Positions 1 to 9,381 are shown, counted from the first letter of the stretch. The stretch: DNA of 64,000 nt from Phaeobacter sp. J2-8 (GCF_022867865.1 NZ_JALIEC010000005.1:248001-312000), one strand, 5' to 3'. The notes: a model not told the origin generated them from the letters alone. Numbers and translations are program-made.

Positions 1-1
1 C

Positions 2-160
2 GACGTGGACGGCTTTAACGCCAAATGGGAGGCCTTTGGCCTTGCGGCGACCAAAGCTGCAACCGAAGCGGGCAATGGACAAGAGGCGGTTGGCCCGATC
101 CTTGGGGCGCTTGGCGCCACATGTTCGGACTGCCACAAGTCTTTCCGCATTCCGCAGTAA
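2..160 (+). CDS. Cytochrome c' (class II), C-terminal fragment
   Basis: The window opens inside this gene; only the last 52 codons are present. The end carries the heme attachment motif CSDCHKSFR, followed by five more residues (the last being Pro-Gln) and TAA. A CxxCH close to the C terminus, followed by Lys-x-Phe-Arg, is the hallmark of class II cytochromes c (cytochrome c'), four-helix-bundle periplasmic hemoproteins that bind NO. The following diheme cytochrome gene starts within about 10 bases, so the two are probably co-transcribed. The N terminus, signal peptide and promoter lie outside the window. Confidence 0.85.
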   Translation, partial: DVDGFNAKWEAFGLAATKAATEAGNGQEAVGPILGALGATCSDCHKSFRIPQ

Positions 161-169
161 TTGGATAAA

Positions 170-1078
170 ATGTCTAAATTCCTCAAATTGCTGATCCCGG
201 CCGCGATCGTTGCGGCCGGGGTCGGATGGGTCGCCACTGCGCCGCAAACCGTGGCCAGTGACGCATTTGCCGATGCCACGGGTGATGTCGAACGGGGCAA
301 ACAGGTGTTTACTGCCGCCGGTTGTGCGTCCTGTCATGCGGCCCCGGGGGCCAGTGGCGCCGACAAACTGGTTCTGTCGGGGGGCCAGGAGTTCCCGTCG
401 CCTTTTGGTACCTTCATTGCGCCAAACATTTCGCCCGATGCGCAACGGGGCATCGGCGATTGGCAGATGCGTGACCTCGCCAATGCCCTGCTGCACGGGG
501 TATCGCCCGAAGGTCAGCATTATTACCCGGCATTTCCCTTTACGTCTTATGCCCGGATGGATGATCGTGATATCGTCGATCTTTGGGCCTATATGCAGAC
601 CCTGCCGCCCAGTTCCGACGCATCGCAGGACCACAATGTCGGCTTTCCCTTCAATATCCGCCGCGCGCTTGGCGGTTGGAAAATGCTGTTCCTCAACACG
701 GATTGGGTGATGGACGGCAATGACCTTGGCCCGGATCTGACCCGTGGTCGCTATCTGGTCGAGGCGCTGGGCCATTGTGCAGAATGTCATACGCCACGCA
801 ACGTGCTTGGCGGATTGGATCGCGGGCAATGGATGGCCGGTGCCCCGGACCCATCCGGAACCGGCACAATCCCGGCACTTACCCCGGACAAGCTGACCTG
901 GTCCGCCCAGGACATCGCCTATTATCTGGAAACCGGCTTCACCCCGGACTTTGACAGCGCCGGTGGTCATATGGCCAATGTGGTGGCCAATACCGGACAG
1001 CTGAGTAGCGAAGACCGTGCCGCAATTGCCGCATATGTCAAAGCATTGCCGATGCCGGACACAGCAGATGCCGGGTGA
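170..1078 (+). CDS. Diheme class I c-type cytochrome
   Basis: A 302-residue secreted protein with an N-terminal hydrophobic signal/anchor (residues about 6-24) and two class I heme-binding motifs: CASCH near residues 52-56 and CAECH near 203-207, each followed by a domain of roughly 100-150 residues. This is the layout of diheme cytochromes that shuttle electrons in the periplasm, including those linked to alcohol or sugar dehydrogenases. I chose the ATG at 170; an in-frame TTG at 161 would add three residues and almost touch the upstream stop. It directly follows the cytochrome c' gene, which suggests a joint operon. The electron donor cannot be told from the sequence. Confidence 0.85.
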   Translation: MSKFLKLLIPAAIVAAGVGWVATAPQTVASDAFADATGDVERGKQVFTAAGCASCHAAPGASGADKLVLSGGQEFPSPFGTFIAPNISPDAQRGIGDWQMRDLANALLHGVSPEGQHYYPAFPFTSYARMDDRDIVDLWAYMQTLPPSSDASQDHNVGFPFNIRRALGGWKMLFLNTDWVMDGNDLGPDLTRGRYLVEALGHCAECHTPRNVLGGLDRGQWMAGAPDPSGTGTIPALTPDKLTWSAQDIAYYLETGFTPDFDSAGGHMANVVANTGQLSSEDRAAIAAYVKALPMPDTADAG

Positions 1079-1131
1079 TTACCTAGAATCGGTGTAAGCT
1101 TTCCCCACATCCGCATGTTCTGGGGGGAGCT

Positions 1132-2183
1132 ATGCACGTCGTGATTGCCGGGGCGGGCCGACCGGTCTTACTGCTGCGGTGGAACTGGCGCGCCTTGGGG
1201 CGCGGGTCACCACACTTGAATCGCGTGACGGCCCGTCGCATCTGTCGCGCGCTGTCGGGCTGCAACCGCGCTCACTTGAAATCCTGCGCCCCTCGGGTGT
1301 CGCCGATGCAATCCTGGCCGAGGCAATTGCCTTCTCCGGCGTGTCTGTTCACCTCCGTGCCGAGGAAATCGCCCGCCTGCCGCTGGGCTTCGACACTGCC
1401 AGCCGCATTTGGGGGCTGGCGCAGGACCGCACCGAATCCCATCTGGAAACCGCCCTGACCCATTATGGCGAAATCGTCAGATACGGCGTCGCCTTTCAGG
1501 GATTGCAGCAAACCCCCGACGGGGTCGAGATCGAGACCAGCGACGGCATGTTGCATGCGGATTACCTGATCGGGGCCGATGGCGTCAGAAGCAGCGTGCG
1601 CGCCGCGCTGGGGCTTGATTTCCCCGGCCACGACCTGCCCGGTCTGTGGTCGATTGCCGATGTCGAGGCCGAGAATTGGCGCGATCCAACAAGGTTTCAG
1701 ATTTTCCTGCTCGACGGTGGTGACGTGTTGGTGGTCGCCCCGCTGGAGGAAAACCGGTTTCGGGTCATTTCCTCACGCGAAGATGCGCTGGGCGCGCTAC
1801 CGGTCAAGATGGATGTGCGCCGCGTGCACCGCAAAGGCAGCTTTCCCATTTCAATCCGCCAAGTGCAAACATACCAGCGTGACCGGGTGTTTCTGGCCGG
1901 GGACGCGGCGCATTGCCATTCCCCGGTTGGCGGCCGCGGCATGAACCTCGGCATGGCCGACGCCGCAGATCTTGCACATAGAATCATGACCAAGGCCACC
2001 GATGGCTATCACGCCGCCCGCCATGCAGAAGGGGCGCGGGTGATCCGCCTTTCGGAACGTGGGCGGCGGATGGTGAATACCACCAACCCGCTGCGCCGTG
2101 CCTTTGCCATCCGGGCTCTGAAACTCGGCACCGCCATCCCCGCATTGGGGCGCGCGATGATCCGGCAATTGGCCTCGGGCTGA
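1132..2183 (+). CDS. FAD-dependent monooxygenase (PHBH fold), frameshifted near its start
   Basis: A flavoprotein hydroxylase of the UbiH/p-hydroxybenzoate-hydroxylase family. The GTG/ATG region gives MHVVIAGAG in one frame, then the rest of the Rossmann motif (PTGLTAAVELARLG) appears in another frame; adding one C to the pair at 1158-1159 restores a perfect GAGPTGLTAA. Downstream features are the DG motif (LIGADGVRSSVR) and the FAD-ribityl motif GDAAHCHSPVGGRGMN, both intact. The ATG at 1132 is preceded by a strong purine-rich GGGGGGAG. Repaired length is about 350 residues, normal for the family. It is convergent with lipA. The substrate is unknown. The frameshift is either a sequencing slip or a real inactivating mutation. 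Confidence 0.8.
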
Positions 2184-2207
2184 TCAACCGGCAACGCGGT
2201 CTTTGGT

Positions 2208-2262
2208 TTCATCTGACCAAAAATATCCCGGGGGTGAGGGGGCTGGCCCCCTCTCTTTTTCT
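2208..2262 (+). repeat. Intergenic palindromic repeat, copy A
   Basis: First of five copies of a modular repeat. It reads TTCATCTGACC, then AAATATCCCGGGGG, then the self-complementary GGGGGCTGGCCCCC followed by a pyrimidine/T tract. It sits between two convergent genes (the FAD monooxygenase and lipA), where it could also serve as a terminator. The other copies are at 4089, 15838, 20262 and 37103. Confidence 0.75.
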
Positions 2263-2309
2263 TCTCTTTATTCTTCGCTCAGCCTCTTCGCCCAGCGCGT
2301 AAAGCGCGT

Positions 2310-3260
2310 TCAGCCCTTGGCCAGTTTCGCTTCGCGATTGGCCCGCAACCGCGCGAAATCATCGCCGGCGTGATACGACGACCGGGTCAGCGGCGTGGCC
2401 GAAACCATCAGGAAGCCCTTGCCATAAGCCGCTTTTTCATAAGTGGCGAATTCATCCGGGTGCACAAACCGTTCCACAGCATGGTGTTTCGGTGTGGGTT
2501 GCAGATACTGACCAATGGTCAGAAAATCGATGTCAGCGGCGCGCATGTCTTCCATCACCTGCATGACCGATTGGCGATCTTCGCCCAGTCCGACCATGAT
2601 GCCGGATTTGGTGAAGATCGACGGGTCCATTTCCTTGACCCGCTGCAACAGACGCAGGGAATGGAAATAACGTGCGCCGGGGCGCACCTCGGGGTACAGA
2701 CCCGGCACGGTTTCCAGATTGTGATTGAACACATCCGGTTTGGCCTCGACGACGATTTCCAACACTTCAGGCGCGCATTTCAGGAAATCCGGTGTCAGGA
2801 TTTCAATCGTGGTTTTCGGCGAACGGTGGCGCACCGCGCGAATTGTCTGGGCAAAATGATCTGCCCCGCCATCCTTCAGGTCATCCCGATCGACAGAGGT
2901 GATCACCACATGGTTCAACCCCAGTTTTTCCACCGCATGCGCCACACGACCCGGTTCAAACGCATCCAGCGTATCGGGCTTGCCGGTGGCGATGTTGCAG
3001 AAGGTGCAGCCACGGGTGCAAATATCGCCCATGATCATCATGGTGGCATGGCCCTGGGACCAGCATTCACCGGCATTGGGGCAACCGGCCTCTTCACAGA
3101 CTGTCACAAGGTTATTCTCGCGCATGATCTTGCGCGTTGTGTTATAGCCTTCGCCGCCTGGCGCCTTGACCCGGATCCACGACGGTTTCTTTGGCTGGGC
3201 GTTGTCGGGGCGATGCGCCTTTTCTGGGTGGCGTTGTTCCGGGATCTTGAGGTCTCGCAC
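2310..3260 (-). CDS. lipA: Lipoyl synthase
   Basis: A radical SAM enzyme that inserts two sulfurs into octanoyl groups on the lipoyl domains of 2-oxoacid dehydrogenases and the glycine cleavage H protein. Both iron-sulfur motifs are visible: the auxiliary cluster ligands in [12 protein letters not shown] and the SAM-cluster CxxxCxxC in CTRGCTFC. At 316 residues it is full length. The start is a GTG (MRDLKIPEQ) with GGGGAA about 8 bases upstream. It is transcribed alone towards copy A of the intergenic repeat, and a 264-base gap separates it from the divergent peroxiredoxin gene. Confidence 0.97.
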   Translation of the reverse strand: MRDLKIPEQRHPEKAHRPDNAQPKKPSWIRVKAPGGEGYNTTRKIMRENNLVTVCEEAGCPNAGECWSQGHATMMIMGDICTRGCTFCNIATGKPDTLDAFEPGRVAHAVEKLGLNHVVITSVDRDDLKDGGADHFAQTIRAVRHRSPKTTIEILTPDFLKCAPEVLEIVVEAKPDVFNHNLETVPGLYPEVRPGARYFHSLRLLQRVKEMDPSIFTKSGIMVGLGEDRQSVMQVMEDMRAADIDFLTIGQYLQPTPKHHAVERFVHPDEFATYEKAAYGKGFLMVSATPLTRSSYHAGDDFARLRANREAKLAKG

Positions 3261-3308
3261 GATTTATTCCCCGCGACATGAATTGGTTTCAACGCCTATA
3301 ACATAAGC

Positions 3309-3390
3309 ACTTGCAGCGAGCCATGCCAAGTCATCAAGGCTGTCATGCTGTCGCGCATCCCCTGTTTAATCAGTTGTGCTCGCTGCAAGT
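3309..3390. repeat. Long-range 13-bp inverted repeat in the lipA/peroxiredoxin divergent region
   Basis: ACTTGCAGCGAGC at 3309-3321 is matched by its exact reverse complement at 3378-3390, with 56 bases between them. It lies in the 264-base region between divergent lipA and the peroxiredoxin gene, so it could be a paired regulator site or the stem of a leader structure. A second, shorter inverted pair (ATTCTGC at 3429-3435 and GCAGAAT at 3462-3468) flanks a TTGACT at 3448-3453 that may be the peroxiredoxin -35. No regulator can be named. Confidence 0.55.
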
Positions 3391-3524
3391 TTGCCGGGCA
3401 AAGGCGGATTTCTCCTTGGTTCGGGAGAATTCTGCAGGTGCAAAGCCTTGACTTCGCAGCCGCAGAATACTCCATTCCGCTCAGATTGGAATCATTCCAG
3501 AACCTGATGCAAATGGAGAGCAAG

Positions 3525-4076
3525 ATGAAAACTGGCTACACCCTGCCCGACGTGACCTTTCACACCCGCGTGCGCGACGAGAGCATCGAAGGCCCGAACC
3601 CGTTCCGCTGGGAAGACAAGACCACCGCGGATTATTTTGCGGGCAAACGGGTGATCCTGTTTTCGCTGCCCGGCGCCTTCACCCCGACATGTTCGACCTA
3701 TCAATTGCCCGGTTTCGAGAAGAACGCCGAAACATTTGCCGCCAATGGCATCGACGCCATTTACTGCATGTCGGTCAACGACAGCTTTGTGATGAACAAA
3801 TGGGCCAAATCGCAGGATCTGAAGGCCGTGTCGGTCATTCCTGATGGCTCGGGCGAATTCACCCGCAAGGTTGGCATGTTGGTGGCCAAGGACAATCTGG
3901 GCTTTGGCATGCGGTCCTGGCGCTATGCGGCCATCGTCAAGGATGGGGTGATCGAAGCTTGGTTCGAAGAGCCCGGCCTCGCCGACAACCACGGCGAAGA
4001 TCCTTATGGTGTGTCCTCGCCCGAAACCCTGCTGGACTATCTGGCAGAAGAGGCCAAGGGCGTTGCCGCGGAATAA
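3525..4076 (+). CDS. Peroxiredoxin (Prx5 type)
   Basis: A 183-residue thiol peroxidase of the AhpC/TSA superfamily that reduces H2O2 and organic peroxides in the cytoplasm. The peroxidatic cysteine sits in the motif PGAFTPTCST (Cys near residue 56), the pattern of the peroxiredoxin-5 group. The start is the ATG at 3525, with GGAGAG a few bases upstream; an in-frame ATG at 3513 would overlap that ribosome-binding site. It is monocistronic: upstream is divergent lipA, downstream a strong terminator at 4143-4171. Confidence 0.93.
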   Translation: MKTGYTLPDVTFHTRVRDESIEGPNPFRWEDKTTADYFAGKRVILFSLPGAFTPTCSTYQLPGFEKNAETFAANGIDAIYCMSVNDSFVMNKWAKSQDLKAVSVIPDGSGEFTRKVGMLVAKDNLGFGMRSWRYAAIVKDGVIEAWFEEPGLADNHGEDPYGVSSPETLLDYLAEEAKGVAAE

Positions 4077-4088
4077 GCGGATGCAATC

Positions 4089-4147
4089 GGGGGCCAGCCC
4101 CCGTCCCTGCGGGACTCCCCCGGGATATTTGTGAACAGAAGAAGGAC
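4089..4147 (-). repeat. Intergenic palindromic repeat, copy B
   Basis: Same family as copy A but inverted. Read on the minus strand it gives CCTTCTTCTGTTCA, the core AAATATCCCGGGGG, a small hairpin (GTCCC/GGGAC) and GGGGGCTGGCCCCC. It lies between the convergent peroxiredoxin and Lrp-type genes and abuts a separate intrinsic terminator. Its left flank matches copy E closely. Confidence 0.75.
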
Positions 4148-4171
4148 CAGGGTGCGCTCTGGTCCTTTTTT
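4143..4171 (+). terminator. Intrinsic terminator after the peroxiredoxin gene
   Basis: AAGGACCAG, an 8-base loop, then CTGGTCCTT running into a T tract. This perfect stem with a U tail serves the peroxiredoxin transcript. It ends just before the stop codon of the convergent Lrp-type gene. Confidence 0.85.
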
Positions 4172-4173
4172 CG

Positions 4174-4641
4174 TCAGAGCAAGGGCCAGGGCGATGTCGG
4201 TTTTGTCCGGCGCAACACGAAATGGGTATGGCTGGCGCGGACCAGACCGGAAGACAGGATACCGCGCATCAGAAAGTGATCGAGGTCTTCGGGGTCACGC
4301 GCCGCGATTTTCAGGATGTAATCGCTTTCGCCCGTCACGCTGGCGCATTCGATGATACGTTCCTGGGTGTCAACCAACCGGGAAAATGCGGCAATGGTGT
4401 CCTCTCGGTGGTCCATCAGCGAGACAAACACATAGGCCAGCGCGTGCAGGCCAAGCAATTTCGGATTGAGCCGCGCGGTATAGCCGGTGATCAATCCGGC
4501 CTCCTCCATCCGTTTGATCCGTCGCCAGCATGGTGAGGTCGACAGCGCGACCTTGGCGGCGATGTCCTGAACGCTGGCTTTGCCGTCGGTTTGCAGCAGT
4601 TGCAGAATCCGGCGGTCGGTGTCGTCGACTGTCAGGGTCAT
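4174..4641 (-). CDS. Lrp/AsnC-family transcriptional regulator next to phhA
   Basis: A 155-residue regulator with an N-terminal winged helix-turn-helix (DTDRRILQLLQTDGKASVQ onward, with recognition region STSPCWRRIKRMEEAGLI) and a C-terminal RAM/ligand-sensing domain (SVTGESDYILKI). The start at 4641 (MTLTVDDTDRR) has GAGGAGGG upstream, and a longer in-frame extension to 4710 looks untranslated. It is divergent from phhA with about 117 bases between starts, so it probably senses an aromatic or branched amino acid and controls phhA-phhB. That assignment is inferred from position only. Confidence 0.88.
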   Translation of the reverse strand: MTLTVDDTDRRILQLLQTDGKASVQDIAAKVALSTSPCWRRIKRMEEAGLITGYTARLNPKLLGLHALAYVFVSLMDHREDTIAAFSRLVDTQERIIECASVTGESDYILKIAARDPEDLDHFLMRGILSSGLVRASHTHFVLRRTKPTSPWPLL

Positions 4642-4758
4642 TTTACCCTCCTCTTCCAAAACTGAGGCATATTTTGCCAAGATATCGCCATAGAGAGGCA
4701 GGAAAGGCAAGAATTACCCCCTGTGCTGGCGCAAGCTCCCCCCAGGAGGAGGCCCAGA

Positions 4759-5556
4759 ATGCCCAAGAACACCACATATGTTGCCAAACAGCCGGACAGC
4801 GCCGGTTTCATCGATTATTCCCGCGAGGAAGACGCTGTTTGGCGCGATCTTTATGCCCAGCAACTGCCAAATGTGCAGGCCCATGCGGCCACGGCCTATC
4901 TTGATGGTTTGGCGCGGGTGGGTATGTCACAGACGCGGGTGCCGCAATGCCCGGAGGTTTCGGCCACCCTGCGCGATCTGACCGGTTGGCAGGTCGAGGC
5001 GGTCCCGGCCCTGATCCCGTTTGGTCGGTTCTTTTCGATGTTGGCGACCAAAACCTTTCCCGCGGCTTCGTTCATCCGCCGCCGCGAGCATTTCGACTAT
5101 ATCGAAGAGCCGGATATTTTTCATGAATTGTTCGGCCATGCGCCGTTGTTGACCGATCCGCGTTTTGCCGGATTTTCCGAGGCGATCGGCAAGGCGGGCC
5201 TGTTGGCCACCCGGGAAAACTACAGTTGGTTGATCCGGCTGTATTGGTTCACGATTGAATTTGGTCTGGTGGTGGAAAATGGCGGCTACAAGGCGTTGGG
5301 CTCTGGTCTTGCGTCGTCTGTGACCGAGCTGCCCTGGAGCGTCAGCGAGTCCGGGCCGGAACGGCGGCCGTTTGACATTATCGACATCCTGCGCACGCCC
5401 TATCGGATCGACATTCATCAGCCGATCTATTTTGTGATCGAGGATCTGGATGATCTGTTTGCCGCGGCCGAACGTGATCTGCTGGCCGATGTGCGCCGCG
5501 CCCAGAGTATGGGGCTACATGTGCCGACCTATCCAGCCAAACCCAATGCAGCCTGA
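4759..5556 (+). CDS. phhA: Phenylalanine 4-monooxygenase
   Basis: A 265-residue tetrahydrobiopterin-dependent aromatic amino acid hydroxylase converting phenylalanine to tyrosine. The non-heme iron site is visible as EPDIFHELFGHAPLL (two His) with the Glu ligand in YWFTIEFGLV, and the pterin/substrate region SQTRVPQCP lies upstream. Its length matches bacterial single-domain PhhA, which lacks the regulatory ACT domain. The start is the ATG at 4759 with AGGAGG 7 bases upstream. It is followed by phhB after 9 bases, so the two form an operon behind a divergent Lrp-type regulator. Confidence 0.97.
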   Translation: MPKNTTYVAKQPDSAGFIDYSREEDAVWRDLYAQQLPNVQAHAATAYLDGLARVGMSQTRVPQCPEVSATLRDLTGWQVEAVPALIPFGRFFSMLATKTFPAASFIRRREHFDYIEEPDIFHELFGHAPLLTDPRFAGFSEAIGKAGLLATRENYSWLIRLYWFTIEFGLVVENGGYKALGSGLASSVTELPWSVSESGPERRPFDIIDILRTPYRIDIHQPIYFVIEDLDDLFAAAERDLLADVRRAQSMGLHVPTYPAKPNAA

Positions 5557-5565
5557 GGTGACACA

Positions 5566-5895
5566 ATGACAATTTGCACGATTGGTGGGGCCTGTTCGCC
5601 CGAAACGCCCCTGTTGGACCGCGACGGCGCACGGGAAAAGATGGCCGGGCTGCATGGGGATTGGACGCTGTCGGGGGATGGCACCACCATCACCCGCAAG
5701 ATCACGGTCAAGGGTTTCGCCAAGGCGGTCTATTTGGCCAATCTCGCGGCCTGGGTCGCCGACCGGCATGGGCATCACCCGGATGTGGCTTTTGGCTGGG
5801 GCTATTGCAGCCTGAGCTATACCACCCACGAGGCCGGCGGGTTGACCGAGGTCGACATCACCTGTGCGCGGGATTTCGATGATCTGATCGCCTGA
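5566..5895 (+). CDS. phhB: Pterin-4a-carbinolamine dehydratase
   Basis: A 109-residue enzyme that dehydrates the 4a-hydroxytetrahydrobiopterin released by PhhA so that the cofactor can be recycled. The signature region ADRHGHHPDVAFGWGYCSL, with its paired His before Pro-Asp, and the following Thr-His in TTHEAGGLTEVD are characteristic. It lies immediately downstream of phhA. The start at 5566 overlaps a GTGACAATG context; no second candidate fits better. Confidence 0.95.
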   Translation: MTICTIGGACSPETPLLDRDGAREKMAGLHGDWTLSGDGTTITRKITVKGFAKAVYLANLAAWVADRHGHHPDVAFGWGYCSLSYTTHEAGGLTEVDITCARDFDDLIA

Positions 5896-5919
5896 GGGCT
5901 GTCATCCACGCGCATGGGC

Positions 5920-5943
5920 CTGACCGCGTCACCTCGCGGTCAG
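5920..5943. terminator. Hairpin between convergent phhB and the DUF6456 gene
   Basis: CTGACCGCG, six bases, then CGCGGTCAG: a 9-bp perfect stem. The downstream arm contains the stop codon of the convergent DUF6456 gene. There is no clear T tract, so it may be a bidirectional stabilising hairpin rather than a classical intrinsic terminator. Confidence 0.5.
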
Positions 5944-7129
5944 CCAATCATCGCGTCGCCGCCCTGGACGTCCTGATAGAAGCGGCGCAGGCGTTGCAGC
6001 GCAATGCGCAGCACGATCTTGCCCGACCGCGCGCTCCAGCCCATGCGCTGTTCGGTGGTTTCCAGCCCCTCGAGATAGCAACAGCACCGCAGGGCGACAT
6101 CCCCCAGTCCGGGGCCAAGTTCGCCCAGGGCCTCGGCCACGCGGCGGCGCGCTTCGGTTGTGGCCAATGGGCCATCGCCCGAGGCCAGGCCGCTGTCGGT
6201 GCCGCCGGTCAGGAAACTGTCCCAGTTCTGGGTGGTTCGCGGCGCCATCTGCGCAATTTCGAAATCTTCGCGCAGCCGCTCGCCCGCCGAAACCAGATCA
6301 TCGCTGAGAAACGGGGTGCCGTCCTTGGTACGGCGCCGCGCCAGAGAGGTCAGCGGCGTTTCATTGGCGCTGTAGCGTACGCGTGGCCTACGCGGGCGCA
6401 CCTTTTCCGCTGTCGCCATATCCGGCGCGGCGGAAAAGGCGGCCTGGGCCTCGGCCATGCCGGTCGCGCGGCTGCCCTCGCCCGATCTGCCGGGCTGTCT
6501 GCCGGGGGTTTCGCGGCCGGTTGTGGCCTGCACCTGACATTCGTCCTGCGCCAGAAGATGGCTGAGCGCAGCCCGCCCGGCAGCGGTGATATGATACCGC
6601 GTTATCCGTCCGGGGGTCTTGCAGGTGATCCATTCCTTAAGCGCCATGGCCTGGGCGATTTCGGTATCCACAACTGCGGTGCGCTGGGTTGATCCGCTGG
6701 CGGTTTCGCGCACCACAACGGCCTTTTCCATGTCCGGCACCACAGCAAGCACCGCGCCGCTCTCGCTCATCCGGCGCAGCACGCGGCGCGCCTCGCGGTT
6801 CAGGGTTTCGTCATCGGTCGGGTGGTTATCAAGCTTGGGTTGTGCTGCCATGCTCTTGCCTTTCCTGGTCACCGTCGCCTTTTGAGCAATGGAAATTCCC
6901 AGAAGCCGCAGAGCGGAATCCACCAGCGGATCGTCACGGCGGCTTTCCAGCCGCGCACTTGCCGCAAAACGGTGGAGGGGTGGCAGCCGGATTGCTGCGC
7001 CAATTGGCGCAACGATTGGCCTTGCTCGACATGACGGATGTAATGCGCTGCGGCCTTTGGCACCCAGCCCGGCCAATCGAGAGTCGACTGGCCTGGCCAG
7101 TTGATCACCGAAGAAGGTCCATTTTCCAT
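5940..7129 (-). CDS. DUF6456 protein with N-terminal helix-turn-helix, frameshifted
   Basis: A family restricted largely to Rhodobacteraceae; function unknown. The N-terminal 60 residues read as a resolvase-like HTH (SLRQLAQQSGCHPSTVLRQV), then the frame breaks. Adding one G after 6953 on the plus strand gives QVRRLESRRDDPLVDSALRLLG and continues to the conserved DUF6456 domain at the C terminus (DSFLTGG, then LGPGLGDVALRCCCYLEG and MGWSARSGKIVLRIALQRL). The ATG at 7129 is preferred over a TTG at 7138. It is divergent from the DUF6477 gene, with a DnaA box between them. It may be a DNA-binding regulator, by its HTH only. Confidence 0.8.
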
Positions 7130-7163
7130 CTTTTGCAAGGTTCAGATCCCGCGTTCTGTAAAA

Positions 7164-7172
7164 TTATCCACA
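7164..7172 (+). promoter_or_regulatory. Perfect DnaA box
   Basis: TTATCCACA matches the strict DnaA consensus TTATNCACA. It lies 35 bases upstream of the DUF6456 start and 173 bases upstream of the DUF6477 start, in their shared divergent promoter. There is no cluster of further boxes or AT-rich unwinding region, so this is a candidate DnaA regulatory site and not an origin. Confidence 0.5.
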
Positions 7173-7344
7173 ACCTAAAGGCGATTTGGTTACTCATTCG
7201 TTAATAGTTTCCGCCTTAGGACATCATTGTTTCTAAAGGATAAACAATACTGAGGCCGCCGAACGCTATTTCGCAGGACCGCGCAACACCCGCTAAAGCT
7301 GTGCCATGGTTTTGACACAAACCCACGATTGCGAGACCAAAACC

Positions 7345-7629
7345 ATGCAAGATGCTTTGTCACTTCTCAGCCAACTTCGCCGCCCCCGTCTGTTGATTCG
7401 CGCCGCTCGTGCCGGGTTGATCGACTATCGTCGCGACCTGCATTTGCAGCGCGCCATGGGCGGATCCACCCCACGCAGGTCCGGGCCCGCGTTGATCAAA
7501 CTTTTGGAAATGGAACATGAACTGAACGACGCGCGCGTCGAACGCAGCGCCAGCTATGATGTGGCGCGCCATGTGGAAATCATGATCGCCATGATGGGCG
7601 AAGCCGCGTTGATCCGTGCCGCGCGATGA
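7345..7629 (+). CDS. DUF6477 family protein
   Basis: A 94-residue small basic protein of unknown function. The N-terminal stretch LLSQLRRPRLLIRAARAGL followed by DYRRD is the family signature, and the C terminus is helical. Its pairing with a DUF6456 gene in divergent orientation is, to my knowledge, common in Rhodobacteraceae and suggests a joint role. I chose the ATG at 7345 because family members start directly before the LRRPRLL motif; an in-frame ATG at 7306 would add 13 atypical residues. Confidence 0.8.
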   Translation: MQDALSLLSQLRRPRLLIRAARAGLIDYRRDLHLQRAMGGSTPRRSGPALIKLLEMEHELNDARVERSASYDVARHVEIMIAMMGEAALIRAAR

Positions 7630-7715
7630 GGCGCGTCAGGCACATTTCCCCTGCGCACGGTCAGGGCAGGCGCGGCGCAGACCATGATGTGCCGACGCCG
7701 CCCCTTGCGCCAATA

Positions 7716-9259
7716 TCAGGTAAACGAATCGCGCATCGAGGCTTTCTTGTTCGCGACATAGGCGGTCAAAGCCTCGTTCACGCCGGGGTCCATCGCGGCT
7801 GCTGGTAATCCGCCAGCATCTTTGACACCCGTTCGGCGGCCAGCACCATCGTGTCCTTGGCCCCCTCTTCATCCCAGGTTTCAAACGGCTTGTAATCCAG
7901 CACGTCGGTTTTCCAGAACGCGTCCTGGAAATTGGCCTGGGTATGGGCGCAGCCCAGATAATGGCCGCCGGGGCCCACTTCGCGGATGGCATCCATCGCC
8001 TGGGCGTTTTCATCGGCGCGAACGCCTGCTGCCATTTTGTGCAATACGCCCAATTGGTCGGCGTCCATGACGAACTTCTCAAAGCTCGACACCAACCCAC
8101 CTTCAAGCCAGCCACAGGCATGCAGCATGAAATTCACGCCGCCAAGCAGAGCGGCGTTATGGGTGTGCGCGGTTTCAAAGGCTGCCTGGGCATCCGGCAG
8201 TTTCGACCCGCACAACCCGCCACCGGACCGAAAGGGCAATCCCATGCGACGCGCCAATTGCCCGGCCCCGTACAGGATCTGACTGGCCTCTGGTGTGCCA
8301 AATGTCGGCGCGCCGGACCCCATGTCGATCGACGTGACAAATGCGCCGAAAATCACCGGCGCGCCGGGGCGCACCAATTGCGCATAGGCGATGCCGGCCA
8401 GTACCTCGGCCAGGACCTGGGTCAGGGTGCCCACCACCGACACCGGGGCCATCGCGCCGCCCACGATAAAGGGCGAAATGATACAGGCCTGATTGTTGCG
8501 CGCATAAACCTCCAGCGCGCCCATCATCACGTCATCAAAGGTCAGCGGCGAATTGACGTTGATGAGCGAGGTCATCACCGTGTTTTGCTGGACGAAATCC
8601 GCCCCAAACAGAATTTCGCACATGTCGACCGAATCCTGCGCGCGGCTGGGTTCGGTGACAGAGCCCATGAACGGTTTGTCCGACAACGTCATATGCGCCA
8701 GCAACATGTCCAGATGACGCTTGTTCACCGGCACATCGGTCGGCTCGCACACTGTGCCGCCGGAATGGTGCAACCATTTCGACATATAGCCGAGCTTCAC
8801 GAACTTGCGAAAATCCTCCATCGTCGCATAGCGCCGCCCACCGGCCATGTCGCGCACAAAAGGCGGGCCATAGACCGGGGCACAGACCAATGTCTTGCCG
8901 CCAATGTCGACATTGCGGGCGGGATTGCGGGCATGTTGGGTGAATGTGGCGGGCGCGGTGGCACAAAGCTTGCGCGCCAACCCACGGGGAATATGCACCC
9001 GCTCGCCACGGACATCGGCACCGGCCTCGCGCCAGAGGGCATGGGCGGCGGGATTGTTGACGAAGTTCACCCCGATCTCTTCGAGAACGGTTTCGGCGTT
9101 GGCCTCGATGATCGACAGCACCTCATCCGACAGGAGGTCGTACAATGGGATGTTGCGTTCGATGTATTTCGCCGTGTCAAAGCTCACGGCCGAACGTGCC
9201 GCGCGCCGGGCGGCGCCGCCGCCCCCTCTTGCCCGTCTGCGGGTCCCTGCCTCTGACAT
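7716..9259 (-). CDS. Trimethylamine methyltransferase (MttB) superfamily protein, frameshifted near its end
   Basis: A member of the MttB superfamily (COG5598), corrinoid-dependent methyltransferases that demethylate quaternary or tertiary amines. It is a non-pyrrolysine homologue, since no internal amber codon is seen. Conserved blocks include PVYGPPFVRD, HHSGGTVCEP and the C-terminal GPGGHYLG with NFQDAFWKTDVLDYKP. The reading frame stops early (QQPRWTPA); adding one G to the pair at 7797-7798 gives QQPAMDPGVNEALTAYV and a natural end at 7716, total about 514 residues, normal for the family. The start at 9259 has AAAGGGTG upstream. It is in line with two Lin0512 genes. The substrate is unknown; glycine betaine, proline betaine or carnitine relatives are possibilities. 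Confidence 0.85.
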
Positions 9260-9381
9260 GTTGTCACCCTTTCGATCCGATCCGGGCATGCGCCGGCGTT
9301 TCTTCTGGATTTACAGCAGGGGCCCGATGCGCCATGGCGAAAATCCGTCCTTTGAGACCGGAAAACGACATGTTGGCGATC

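Noticed and set aside
2370-3281. 303-codon plus-strand open frame
   Set aside because: It is antisense to lipA and has no family features.
7139-7344. Replication origin at the DnaA box
   Set aside because: Only one box, no box cluster and no origin-type gene neighbours (dnaA, hemE, parAB).
7943-9256. 437-codon plus-strand open frame
   Set aside because: It is antisense to the MttB-like gene; composition reflects its codon bias.
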